Shown: positions 6,440 through 13,642 of the stretch, piece by piece
Layout of the letters: each line of letters begins with the position of its first letter
How positions within the stretch are numbered: the first letter of the stretch is position 1
Assembly (NCBI RefSeq): GCF_004359515.1
Contig: NZ_SCWD01000001.1
Coordinates: 620,001 to 684,000 of the forward strand
Direction of reading: 5' to 3'
Length of the DNA stretch: 64,000 nucleotides
Source: Macrococcus carouselicus
Lineage (GTDB): Bacteria > Bacillota > Bacilli > Staphylococcales > Staphylococcaceae
Position numbers and translations under genes: made by a program
Notes under the pieces: model-generated
Seen by the model: only the letters and a program-made list of their open reading frames with translations
What the model was told of the DNA's origin: nothing
The model's database searches: none

Positions 6440-8422
6440 ATGACTAATGATCAACTTGCTATCGACACGTTACGTGCACTAAGTATCGACCAGATTGAAA
6501 AAGCGAAGTCCGGTCACCCTGGCTTACCTATGGGCGCAGCTCCGATGGCCTATACGCTCTGGACAAGACATTTACGTTTTAATCCGAGTTCAAAATATTT
6601 CTTTGACCGCGACCGCTTCGTTCTTTCTGCCGGTCATGGTTCAGCCCTGCTCTATTCACTGTTGCATGTATCAGGTGCACTTGAACTGGAAGAACTGAAA
6701 AACTTCCGCCAGTGGGAATCCAAGACGCCGGGACACCCTGAATTCAATCATACTGACGGCGTGGATATCACAACAGGTCCTCTTGGACAAGGGTTCGCGA
6801 TGAGTGTCGGGATGGCGATGGCAGAGAAACATCTCGCGGCCAAGTTCAACCAGGAAGATAACGCTATTATTGATCATCATACGTTTGTCCTCGTTTCAGA
6901 CGGTGACTTGATGGAGGGCATCTCACATGAAGCAGCTTCACTTGCCGGGCATCTCAAGCTGAATAAATTAATTGCGCTTTACGATTCCAATGATATCTCA
7001 TTAGACGGAAAGCTCGATAAAGCTTTCTCAGAACAGACTAAAGGACGCTTTGAAGCTTACGGCTGGCAGCATCTATTAGTGGAAGATGGTAATGATATCG
7101 AGGCGATTGATGCCGCAATCATTGAGGCTAAGCAATCTGACCGACCGACCCTCATTGAAGTGAAGACAGTCATTGGTTACGGTGCACCTAACAAGCAGGG
7201 TACTAATGGCGTTCATGGTTCACCACTTGGAGCAGATGAACGTAAACTTGCGCTTGAAAACTATGGTCTGGATCCGGAAGAGACTTTCAATGTCCCTGAA
7301 GAGGTCTATGAAATCTTCCAGAATACAATGCTGAAACGTGCCAACGAAAAAGAAGAGGCATGGCATGAAGCTTATAAACAATATGTAGACAGCTATCCTG
7401 AACTGGGTGCTGACCTTGTGGCGGCTGTTGAGAACCGGTTAAGTGATGACTATGCAGATAATCTGCCGAAATTTGAAGTGGGTACAGAAGATGCGACGCG
7501 TAATACTTCAGGACAGGTCCTGCAGGCGTTGTCACAATCAGTTCCGCAGTTATTCGGCGGTTCTGCCGACCTGGCATCATCCAACAAATCGAATATTAAA
7601 GAAGAAGCAGACTTCTCAGCTGAGACTCCTGAAGGACGCAATATCTGGTTCGGCGTACGTGAATTCGCGATGGGCGCGATGATCAACGGGATGGCAGCGC
7701 ACGGCGGCGTCAAGCCATACGGTGCGACGTTCTTCGTTTTCAGTGACTACTTGAAACCGGCGCTGCGACTTGCCGCCCTGATGGGAGTGCCGTCTACTTA
7801 TGTCTTCACACATGACTCTATCGCTGTCGGTGAAGATGGTCCGACGCATGAGCCGGTTGAACAGCTGGCTGGTCTTCGTGCGATGCCGTACTTGAACCTG
7901 TTCCGTCCGGCTGATGGCAACGAGACACGTGTCGCATGGAAAGTAGCAATGGAATCGAAGAAAGATCCGACTGCACTTGTGCTGACCCGTCAAAATCTGC
8001 CGGCATTGGATGTCAGTGAAGAAGTCGTTGAAGAAGGGGTACGCCGCGGCGGCTACGTCGTCTACAAATCAGCATCTCCTGAAATTCTGCTGATTGCTAC
8101 AGGTTCTGAAGTGTCACTTGCATTAGAAGCAGGAAAACAGCTGGAAGCTCAAGGTAAAGGCGTGCAGGTCGTGTCACTCCCTAACTTGAACTTATTTGAC
8201 CAGCAGGATAAGACATACCGCGAAGAAGTGCTCCCGTCTGTGATCACGAAACGTGTGGCTATCGAAATGGGTGCGACGCACGGCTGGTACAAATATGTCG
8301 GACTGAACGGCCTCGTCATCGGTATCGACCGCTTCGGCGCCAGTGCACCAGGTGAAGTGGTGATGGAGAAATATGGTTTCACGAAAGAACAAGTAGTAAA
8401 GCAAGTGCTTGCAATGGAATAA
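6440..8422 (+). CDS. tkt: transketolase
   Basis: Thiamine diphosphate enzyme moving two-carbon units between pentose phosphate pathway and glycolytic sugars. 660 residues, full length. Visible features are [14 protein letters not shown] near the N-terminus, the ThDP motif [14 protein letters not shown] continuing to [11 protein letters not shown], the catalytic His region [16 protein letters not shown]-like stretch around residue 250-265, the central pyrimidine domain with [20 protein letters not shown] and [17 protein letters not shown], and a C-terminal domain with [15 protein letters not shown]. Start follows GGAGTG. Downstream is a perfect hairpin that may terminate the message before the transporter. 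Confidence 0.97.
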   Translation: MTNDQLAIDTLRALSIDQIEKAKSGHPGLPMGAAPMAYTLWTRHLRFNPSSKYFFDRDRFVLSAGHGSALLYSLLHVSGALELEELKNFRQWESKTPGHPEFNHTDGVDITTGPLGQGFAMSVGMAMAEKHLAAKFNQEDNAIIDHHTFVLVSDGDLMEGISHEAASLAGHLKLNKLIALYDSNDISLDGKLDKAFSEQTKGRFEAYGWQHLLVEDGNDIEAIDAAIIEAKQSDRPTLIEVKTVIGYGAPNKQGTNGVHGSPLGADERKLALENYGLDPEETFNVPEEVYEIFQNTMLKRANEKEEAWHEAYKQYVDSYPELGADLVAAVENRLSDDYADNLPKFEVGTEDATRNTSGQVLQALSQSVPQLFGGSADLASSNKSNIKEEADFSAETPEGRNIWFGVREFAMGAMINGMAAHGGVKPYGATFFVFSDYLKPALRLAALMGVPSTYVFTHDSIAVGEDGPTHEPVEQLAGLRAMPYLNLFRPADGNETRVAWKVAMESKKDPTALVLTRQNLPALDVSEEVVEEGVRRGGYVVYKSASPEILLIATGSEVSLALEAGKQLEAQGKGVQVVSLPNLNLFDQQDKTYREEVLPSVITKRVAIEMGATHGWYKYVGLNGLVIGIDRFGASAPGEVVMEKYGFTKEQVVKQVLAME

Positions 8423-8460
8423 CTGATTGAGAAGCACAAGTCAACAGAAAAATTTAAATG

Positions 8461-8475
8461 AATTTTCAGAATAAT
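8461..8475. promoter_or_regulatory. CodY-like box upstream of the citrate-type carrier
   Basis: AATTTTCAGAATAAT matches 13 of 15 positions of the CodY consensus AATTTTCWGAAAATT, 54 bases before the start codon at 8529. Confidence 0.4.
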
Positions 8476-8484
8476 TATTGCCTT

Positions 8485-8527
8485 CTTGTCTCAATCATTT
8501 TAAGATTGAGACAAGGGGGTATTTTTT
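8485..8527 (+). terminator. 12-bp perfect hairpin between tkt and the carrier gene
   Basis: CTTGTCTCAATC (8485-8496) and GATTGAGACAAG (8504-8515) pair perfectly around a 7-base loop. They are followed by GGGGTA and seven T. The GGGGG that follows is the ribosome site of the next gene and the T-run lies between it and the ATG. It can act as the tkt terminator, or as a leader element controlling the carrier gene; the sequence allows both. Confidence 0.55.
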
Positions 8528-8528
8528 T

Positions 8529-9839
8529 ATGAATTTAGCATTATTAGGTTTTATTATGATTATTGTTTTTATGGCGCTTATCATGTCGAAGAAAATGTCA
8601 GCGCTTGTAGCTTTGATTCTTGTGCCGACAGTCTTTGCGATTATCGGAGGATTTTATAACGGCATCGGCGAGCATATGCTGGAGGGACTGAAGCAAGTAG
8701 CACCGACCGGTATGATGCTGATTTTTGCCATTCTATACTTCGGTATTATGATTGATGCAGGCCTCTTTGATCCTGTCATCAATGTCATCATTAAAGCAGT
8801 GAAAGGCGATCCTTTGAAAATTACAATCGGGACCGTATTGCTGGCAAGTCTTGTTGCACTGGATGGGGATGGTACAACAACGTTTATCATTACCGTGACC
8901 GCGATGCTGCCACTCTATAGAAAAGTTGGAATGAATCCATACATACTTGCTACACTGGCCTTATTATCAATAGGTGTCATGAATATGACGCCGTGGGGCG
9001 GTCCGACAGCTCGCGCGATATCAGCGCTGCAGACGACAACTGAAGAAGTTTTCAATCCTGTTATTCCAGTGATGGCAGGAGGTATCCTGTTCGCGCTTGG
9101 CGTCGCTTATTATTATGGTATCAAAGAACGAAGAAGAGTAGGGATCACAGATCATCTGACGATGTCACTTGATGATATGCATCTGCACCCTGATGGTAAG
9201 TCGAACGATGAAAATGCATTACTACGGCCAAAACTCGTCTGGGTTAATGCACTGCTCACTATACTGCTGCTCTATGCATTGATTACTGAATTTCTTCCGA
9301 TTCCTGTGTTATTCATGTGTGGTTTTGCAGTCGCTGTGCTCATCAATTATCCGAATATAGCTCTGCAGTCAGAACGCATTAAAGCACATGCGCCTAATGT
9401 TCTCGCGGTTGTCAGTCTGGTGTTTGCATCAGGAATATTCACTGGTGTGATGAACGGCACGAAAATGGTGGATGCGATGGCCAACGCACTCGTCCATATC
9501 GTTCCTGCAAGTATGGGGGACCACTTCGCAGTAATCACCGCACTATTGAGTATGCCGTTTACTTATTTCATGGCCAATGATCCGTATTATTACGGTATAC
9601 TCCCTGTTCTTGCGGAGTCTGCATCTCAGTTCGGCATCACAAAAGCCGAAATGGCAAGAGCATCTATATTAGGTCAGCCAGTTCATGTTTTAAGTCCGCT
9701 ATACGCTGCAGGATATCTACTGGTAGGTATGCTCGGTATTGATTACGGGGAAAATCAGAAGTTCGCCTTAAAATGGGCGATCGGTTCCTCTGTCTTCATG
9801 ATAATGATAGCTATAGTCATCGGCATTATTCCGCTGTAA
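8529..9839 (+). CDS. CitMHS-family citrate/metal symporter
   Basis: 436 residues, about 11-12 membrane segments, starting MNLALLGFIMIIVFMALIM. The start at 8529 is preferred to the upstream in-frame codon because AAGGGGG is placed 9 bases before it. Features typical of CitM/CitH/CitN carriers are LVALDGDGTTTFIITVTAMLP, GVMNMTPWGGPTARA, a charged central loop around residues 215-235 and the C-terminal MANDPYYYGILPVLAE. Such proteins import citrate complexed with Mg2+ or Ca2+ together with protons. The exact metal cannot be told. The position behind tkt and a CodY-like box suggests nutrient control. Confidence 0.87.
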   Translation: MNLALLGFIMIIVFMALIMSKKMSALVALILVPTVFAIIGGFYNGIGEHMLEGLKQVAPTGMMLIFAILYFGIMIDAGLFDPVINVIIKAVKGDPLKITIGTVLLASLVALDGDGTTTFIITVTAMLPLYRKVGMNPYILATLALLSIGVMNMTPWGGPTARAISALQTTTEEVFNPVIPVMAGGILFALGVAYYYGIKERRRVGITDHLTMSLDDMHLHPDGKSNDENALLRPKLVWVNALLTILLLYALITEFLPIPVLFMCGFAVAVLINYPNIALQSERIKAHAPNVLAVVSLVFASGIFTGVMNGTKMVDAMANALVHIVPASMGDHFAVITALLSMPFTYFMANDPYYYGILPVLAESASQFGITKAEMARASILGQPVHVLSPLYAAGYLLVGMLGIDYGENQKFALKWAIGSSVFMIMIAIVIGIIPL

Positions 9840-9903
9840 TAACTGTTGAAATGCGCGCGATTATTTAGTACACTTTTAAAGGAATGAGAAAGTGGGTGAG
9901 ATA

Positions 9904-10134
9904 ATGGTGACATGGATATGGATTTTATTAATTATTCTAGCAGCAGTGGCAGGTGCAGCGCTTGGTTTCTACTTGGCACGTAAATATATGATGGATTACT
10001 TGAAGAAGAATCCGCCCATTAATGAAGAGATGTTACGTATGATGATGATGCAGATGGGCCAGAAACCATCACAGAAAAAGATCAATCAGATGATGACGAT
10101 GATGAACAAAAATATGAATCAGAATCTGAAGTAA
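9904..10134 (+). CDS. UPF0154 membrane protein YneF
   Basis: 76 residues starting MVTWIWILL. An in-frame GTG at 9892 also has a ribosome site, but family members begin with M-x-TW directly before the membrane helix, so 9904 is chosen. One N-terminal membrane segment is followed by the very conserved [20 protein letters not shown] and [19 protein letters not shown]. Its role is unknown. It heads the cluster yneF-ccdA-ccdC-yneK known from bacilli. Confidence 0.92.
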   Translation: MVTWIWILLIILAAVAGAALGFYLARKYMMDYLKKNPPINEEMLRMMMMQMGQKPSQKKINQMMTMMNKNMNQNLK

Positions 10135-10139
10135 TGAGA

Positions 10140-10170
10140 AACTCTTATCCCTGGTGGATAGGAGTTTTTT
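10140..10170 (+). terminator. terminator of yneF
   Basis: AACTCTTATCC-CTGGT-GGATAGGAGTT stem followed by T-run. Confidence 0.85.
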
Positions 10171-10245
10171 GTCATCAACTGTTCAAACATAAATCTTCTT
10201 TTCAGTTATGACTTTGCTAATATAGAAAGGAATGGAGTGATTTTA

Positions 10246-10929
10246 ATGGGTGATATCACGATGGCACTCGCTTTTGGTGCAGGTTTACTGAGCTTTATCT
10301 CGCCATGCGTACTGCCGATCTATCCGGCTTTTCTGTCTTATATCACAGGTGTATCCTTTGACGACCTGCAGGAAGGGCAGCTCAACTATAAAGCGGTCCT
10401 GCATACGTTGTTATTCCTGCTGGGCTTTTCAATCGTCTATATCTCATTTGGGATCGGGATCGGTTTTGTCAGTGCATTCCTGCAGACCTACAATGATACG
10501 ATTCGAATGGTCGGCGGTTTATTGATGATTGTCTTTGGTCTGATCACGCTCGGCATCTTTACACCCGATTTTCTGATGGCTGATAAGAAGTTCAGCTTCA
10601 AGAACAGACCAAGCGGCTATATCGGTTCACTGATTATCGGTGTTGCTTTCGCTGCAGGCTGGACGCCTTGTATGGGGCCGATTGTCGGTTCTATCATTTC
10701 TCTTTCGTTATCCAACCAGTCATTAGCACTTTTCTATATGGTTCTCTATGTGCTTGGCTTCTGTATTCCTTTCTTTCTGCTGACGTTCTTTATTACAAAG
10801 CTGAAGTTTATCAGAACATATAGTCAGATTCTGATGAAAGTGGGAGGCGTCATCATGATCATTATGGGACTACTTCTCTTCTTTGATTTACTTGTGGAAA
10901 TTACAAGATTATTCAGCTGGGGGATTTAA
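10246..10929 (+). CDS. ccdA: cytochrome c biogenesis protein CcdA
   Basis: Membrane thiol-disulfide transporter that passes reducing equivalents from cytoplasmic thioredoxin across the membrane for cytochrome c maturation and related thiol targets. 227 residues with six hydrophobic segments; the two active cysteines are in SFISPCVLPIYPAFLSY and AGWTPCMGPIVGS, in the first and fourth segments. The start at 10246 has GGAG 8 bases upstream and aligns with family starts MGDI/MGEI. The stop is followed one base later by ccdC. The response-regulator-like yneI that sits between ccdA and ccdC in B. subtilis is absent. Confidence 0.95.
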   Translation: MGDITMALAFGAGLLSFISPCVLPIYPAFLSYITGVSFDDLQEGQLNYKAVLHTLLFLLGFSIVYISFGIGIGFVSAFLQTYNDTIRMVGGLLMIVFGLITLGIFTPDFLMADKKFSFKNRPSGYIGSLIIGVAFAAGWTPCMGPIVGSIISLSLSNQSLALFYMVLYVLGFCIPFFLLTFFITKLKFIRTYSQILMKVGGVIMIIMGLLLFFDLLVEITRLFSWGI

Positions 10930-10930
10930 T

Positions 10931-11404
10931 ATGTATGTAATTATATCAATGGTAATCGCCGTCTGCATGGGACTGATTGTGATTGTCGTCAGAATGAAGG
11001 CGCAGAACTACCCAACGAATGCTAGAAAGATTATTCTGCCGCCGTTCTTTATGGCAACAGGCGCACTGATGTATCTTTTTCCTTATTTCAGACTGACGCC
11101 GATGGAAATTCTTGAGGCAGTACTGGTCGGCATGTTCTTCTCGCTATTTCTGATCTTCACTTCTAATTTTGTCGTACAGGATAATCAGATTTATATGAAG
11201 CGATCTAAATTGTTTCCGGTGATCCTGATTTCACTGCTCGTCATCCGTTCTGTGATGAAATATTATTTGAGCAGCATGATTCATCCGGGCGAACTTGCAG
11301 GTATGTTCTTCCTGCTGGCGTTCAGTATGATTGTACCGTGGCGTGTTGCGATGTATCAGAAATACAGAAAAATCGAACAGAAATTAAATAAGACAGTCCG
11401 GTGA
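10931..11404 (+). CDS. ccdC: CcdC family membrane protein (YneJ, DUF1453-like)
   Basis: 157 residues beginning MYVIISMVIAVCMGLIVIVV with five or so membrane segments. The start at 10931 directly follows the ccdA stop and has GGGGGA within the end of ccdA, implying coupled translation. Conserved ARKIILPPFFMATGALMYLFP and IVPWRVAMYQKYRKIE segments match CcdC of Firmicutes, which is linked to c-type cytochrome maturation by context but is not essential for it in B. subtilis. Confidence 0.88.
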   Translation: MYVIISMVIAVCMGLIVIVVRMKAQNYPTNARKIILPPFFMATGALMYLFPYFRLTPMEILEAVLVGMFFSLFLIFTSNFVVQDNQIYMKRSKLFPVILISLLVIRSVMKYYLSSMIHPGELAGMFFLLAFSMIVPWRVAMYQKYRKIEQKLNKTVR

Positions 11405-11424
11405 CGGACTGTCTTATTTTTTTT
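11387..11424. terminator. bidirectional terminator ccdC/yneK
   Basis: AATAAGACAGTCCG-GTGA-CGGACTGTCTTATT, a 14-bp perfect stem with A and T runs; overlaps the ccdC stop and serves the convergent yneK gene. Confidence 0.9.
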
Positions 11425-11902
11425 GTGCCAGTTCTGAATGGTCGAAAATGGAGAACTTCTTCTTTTCATCATCCGCATATTCGAAATACTTCATGTACGG
11501 CGTATAGTCTATGTTCAGTTCCTTCAGCTTTTTCTTCATAAAGCCGTGATCTCGTTTAGGTGTCGCAATAATATAGCCGCGCATTATATGATCGAGTTCA
11601 ATCTGATCTGCATGCTCATCCAACGCTATCTTGGAGATTCTCCCCGCAATCCTTTCCTTGGCAACGTCGCGGAACAGTTCCGGAACCGGAGAAACCAGCT
11701 CATTAAGCAGTACCCTGCTGTCGTCCTGCCATAAAGGCAGTGCCTTGTTGATATAGTAATCCTGCCAGTCCAGCTCACTGCGCCCATCTTCTTTAGGCAT
11801 CCGCTTCAGAAACTTTCTGAACATAAAAAAACCACCGATGGCAAGTAAGCCGATAAATATGACGGTCCAGAGAAAAATCAAGTACATAAACGTATCGTTC
11901 AA
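11414..11902 (-). CDS. DUF2621 membrane protein (YneK-like)
   Basis: About 162 residues. A TTG at 11902 is placed 6 bases after GAGGTG; the in-frame GTG at 11911 lies inside that ribosome site, so the TTG is preferred. One N-terminal membrane segment (FMYLIFLWTVIFIGLLAIGGFF) is followed by a cytoplasmic domain with LDWQDYYINKALPLW, VPELFRDVAKERIAGRISKIAL and DHIMRGYIIATPKRDHGFMKK, as in YneK of bacilli. Function unknown. It faces ccdC across a shared terminator. Confidence 0.8.
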   Translation of the reverse strand: MNDTFMYLIFLWTVIFIGLLAIGGFFMFRKFLKRMPKEDGRSELDWQDYYINKALPLWQDDSRVLLNELVSPVPELFRDVAKERIAGRISKIALDEHADQIELDHIMRGYIIATPKRDHGFMKKKLKELNIDYTPYMKYFEYADDEKKKFSIFDHSELAQKK

Positions 11903-11994
11903 TTCATTCACCTCATAGACATTATAAAAAATAAAAAGCTTTGTGTCTAATTCATTCGCTCAGTTCGATATATAGAGTGAAAGGAGGTGAGAAC

Positions 11995-12198
11995 ATGTTA
12001 AAAGAACTGACTCTTAATCTGACATACGTGGCTTCTACAGACGAAAATGGCAGGGAAACAAAGAAAACACGTCGCTTCAGCCAGGTACGACTTGACCTGA
12101 CAGATTCACAGGCACTGGAAATGAAAGGTCTGATCAGCGAGCTGACAGGCGAGGATTACATCAGCGCTGAACTGACTGAGCTGAAATTAGTGAAGTAG
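11995..12198 (+). CDS. DUF1659 protein
   Basis: 67 residues, MLKELTLNLTYVASTDENGR onward, with strong ribosome site AAAGGAGGTG. DUF1659 and DUF2922 are small beta-rich proteins of unknown function that almost always occur as a pair in Firmicutes; here the partner follows 34 bases later. In staphylococci the same pair precedes sbcDC. Confidence 0.88.
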   Translation: MLKELTLNLTYVASTDENGRETKKTRRFSQVRLDLTDSQALEMKGLISELTGEDYISAELTELKLVK

Positions 12199-12232
12199 CT
12201 TTCAGAAAAATGGATGAAAGGAGGAATAAGCC

Positions 12233-12451
12233 ATGAAGACTTTACAGATGACATTCACAACTGATTTCGGTAAAAACTATCAATTCTCAATCGCCAATCC
12301 AAAATCTGACTTGACAGCACAGACGATTGAGAATGTGATGCAGACTATTATTGACAGACAGTACTTTGAAACACCTGCCGGCAGACCCGTTGCCATCAAA
12401 GGCGCAAAACTTGTAGACCGTACCGAAAGCATTATTCTTAAAAAGGATTAA
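12233..12451 (+). CDS. DUF2922 protein
   Basis: 72 residues with TLQMTFTTDFGKNYQFSIAN, then NPKSDLTAQTIENVMQTIID and the C-terminal GAKLVDRTESIIL, characteristic of DUF2922. Ribosome site AAAGGAGG. Forms a pair with the DUF1659 gene before it. A terminator separates it from sbcD. Molecular role unknown. Confidence 0.88.
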   Translation: MKTLQMTFTTDFGKNYQFSIANPKSDLTAQTIENVMQTIIDRQYFETPAGRPVAIKGAKLVDRTESIILKKD

Positions 12452-12471
12452 TTAAGTGAACATCTACCTGG

Positions 12472-12500
12472 GGCATGACCGTATCTGGTCATGTCTTTTT
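12472..12500 (+). terminator. terminator between DUF2922 and sbcD
   Basis: GCATGACC-GTATCT-GGTCATGT followed by CTTTTTG. Confidence 0.75.
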
Positions 12501-12526
12501 GTGTATAATAGGGGTGAGGTGACCCT

Positions 12527-13642
12527 ATGAAAATCATGCATATAGCAGACCTGCATATCGGACGAACATTAAATCAGCATCTCCTGCTGGCCGATCAGGC
12601 ATATGTTCTGAATAAATTAATAACAGAAATCGACAATGAAGCTATAGAGCTTGTCATCATAGCTGGTGATATCTATGACCGGGCTCTGCCTTCAAAGGAA
12701 GCGGTGCGGCTCTTTGAAAGTTTCATCTACAGGATCAATATAGAGCGCGGTCTGCCCGTTCTGGCTGTCAGTGGCAACCATGATGGTGCCATGCGTCTCG
12801 GCTATGGTAAGGACTGGTTCAAAGGTCATCAGTTCTATTTGAGCACTGCAATCGAGGATAGCTTTACGCCGGTAACGTTTGACGACGTCGATTTCTACCT
12901 TATTCCATATATTGAACCGGCAGAAGCACGGCTCTATTTCGAGGAAGATAATATACAGACACATTATGACAGCTACAGAAAAGTAGTGGAAATCATCAAT
13001 GACAAGAGAGATCAGTCAAAAAGAGCTGTTATCATCAGCCATCTCTTTATTCAGGGGGGCGCTGAAACTGATTCTGAGAGACCTTTATCTATGGGGGCAG
13101 TTGAGTATGTCCATCAAACGGTGTTCAAAGGCTTTGATTATGTGGCACTCGGCCATCTGCATCATCCATTTGCCATACAGTCAGAGACAATATTCTACAG
13201 CGGCAGTCTGATGAAATATTCATTCAGTGAGGTCAGTCAGCCTAAGGGGTACCGGCTCGTCTATATAGATGAGGAAGTGAAAAGTGTCTTCGTACCTGTC
13301 GAGGCACGGCGTGATATGCATGTGATTGAAAGTGACTATGAATCGGTGATCAACAACAGTCTGGCGCTCAGTACGGAGGATTACTATCAGTTCATATTAA
13401 GTGATATGCGTCATATCAAGGATCCGATGACGCGGTTGAAGCAGGTCTATCCGAATGTCCTTGAACTCCGTTATGCAGAAGATATCAGAAGTGAACGTGA
13501 AGTTGAAGTAGAGGTTGATCAGCGAACTGATATGGAGATCATCCAGCAGTTCGTCCGTAAACTGACCGATACGTCTTTGTCACATAACCAGCAGCAGATT
13601 ATTGAACGATTGAGCAAGGAGGTCAATGATGAAACCCATTAA
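12527..13642 (+). CDS. sbcD: exonuclease SbcCD subunit D
   Basis: Mre11-type nuclease of the SbcCD complex that trims hairpins and blocked DNA ends. 371 residues. Metallophosphoesterase motifs are MHIADLHIGRTLNQHL, IIAGDIYDRALPSKEA, VSGNHDGAMRL, VIISHLFIQGG and LGHLHHPFAI, all with the expected metal ligands. The start follows GAGGTGACCCT. The stop overlaps sbcC by 14 bases, so the two subunits are translationally coupled. In S. aureus the pair belongs to the SOS response; I see no clear LexA box in front of it here. Confidence 0.95.
   Translation: MKIMHIADLHIGRTLNQHLLLADQAYVLNKLITEIDNEAIELVIIAGDIYDRALPSKEAVRLFESFIYRINIERGLPVLAVSGNHDGAMRLGYGKDWFKGHQFYLSTAIEDSFTPVTFDDVDFYLIPYIEPAEARLYFEEDNIQTHYDSYRKVVEIINDKRDQSKRAVIISHLFIQGGAETDSERPLSMGAVEYVHQTVFKGFDYVALGHLHHPFAIQSETIFYSGSLMKYSFSEVSQPKGYRLVYIDEEVKSVFVPVEARRDMHVIESDYESVINNSLALSTEDYYQFILSDMRHIKDPMTRLKQVYPNVLELRYAEDIRSEREVEVEVDQRTDMEIIQQFVRKLTDTSLSHNQQQIIERLSKEVNDETH

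Noticed and set aside
12452-12526. LexA box upstream of sbcD
   Set aside because: S. aureus sbcDC is SOS-regulated, so I searched for one; TGAACATCTACC is the nearest string and lacks the second half-site.
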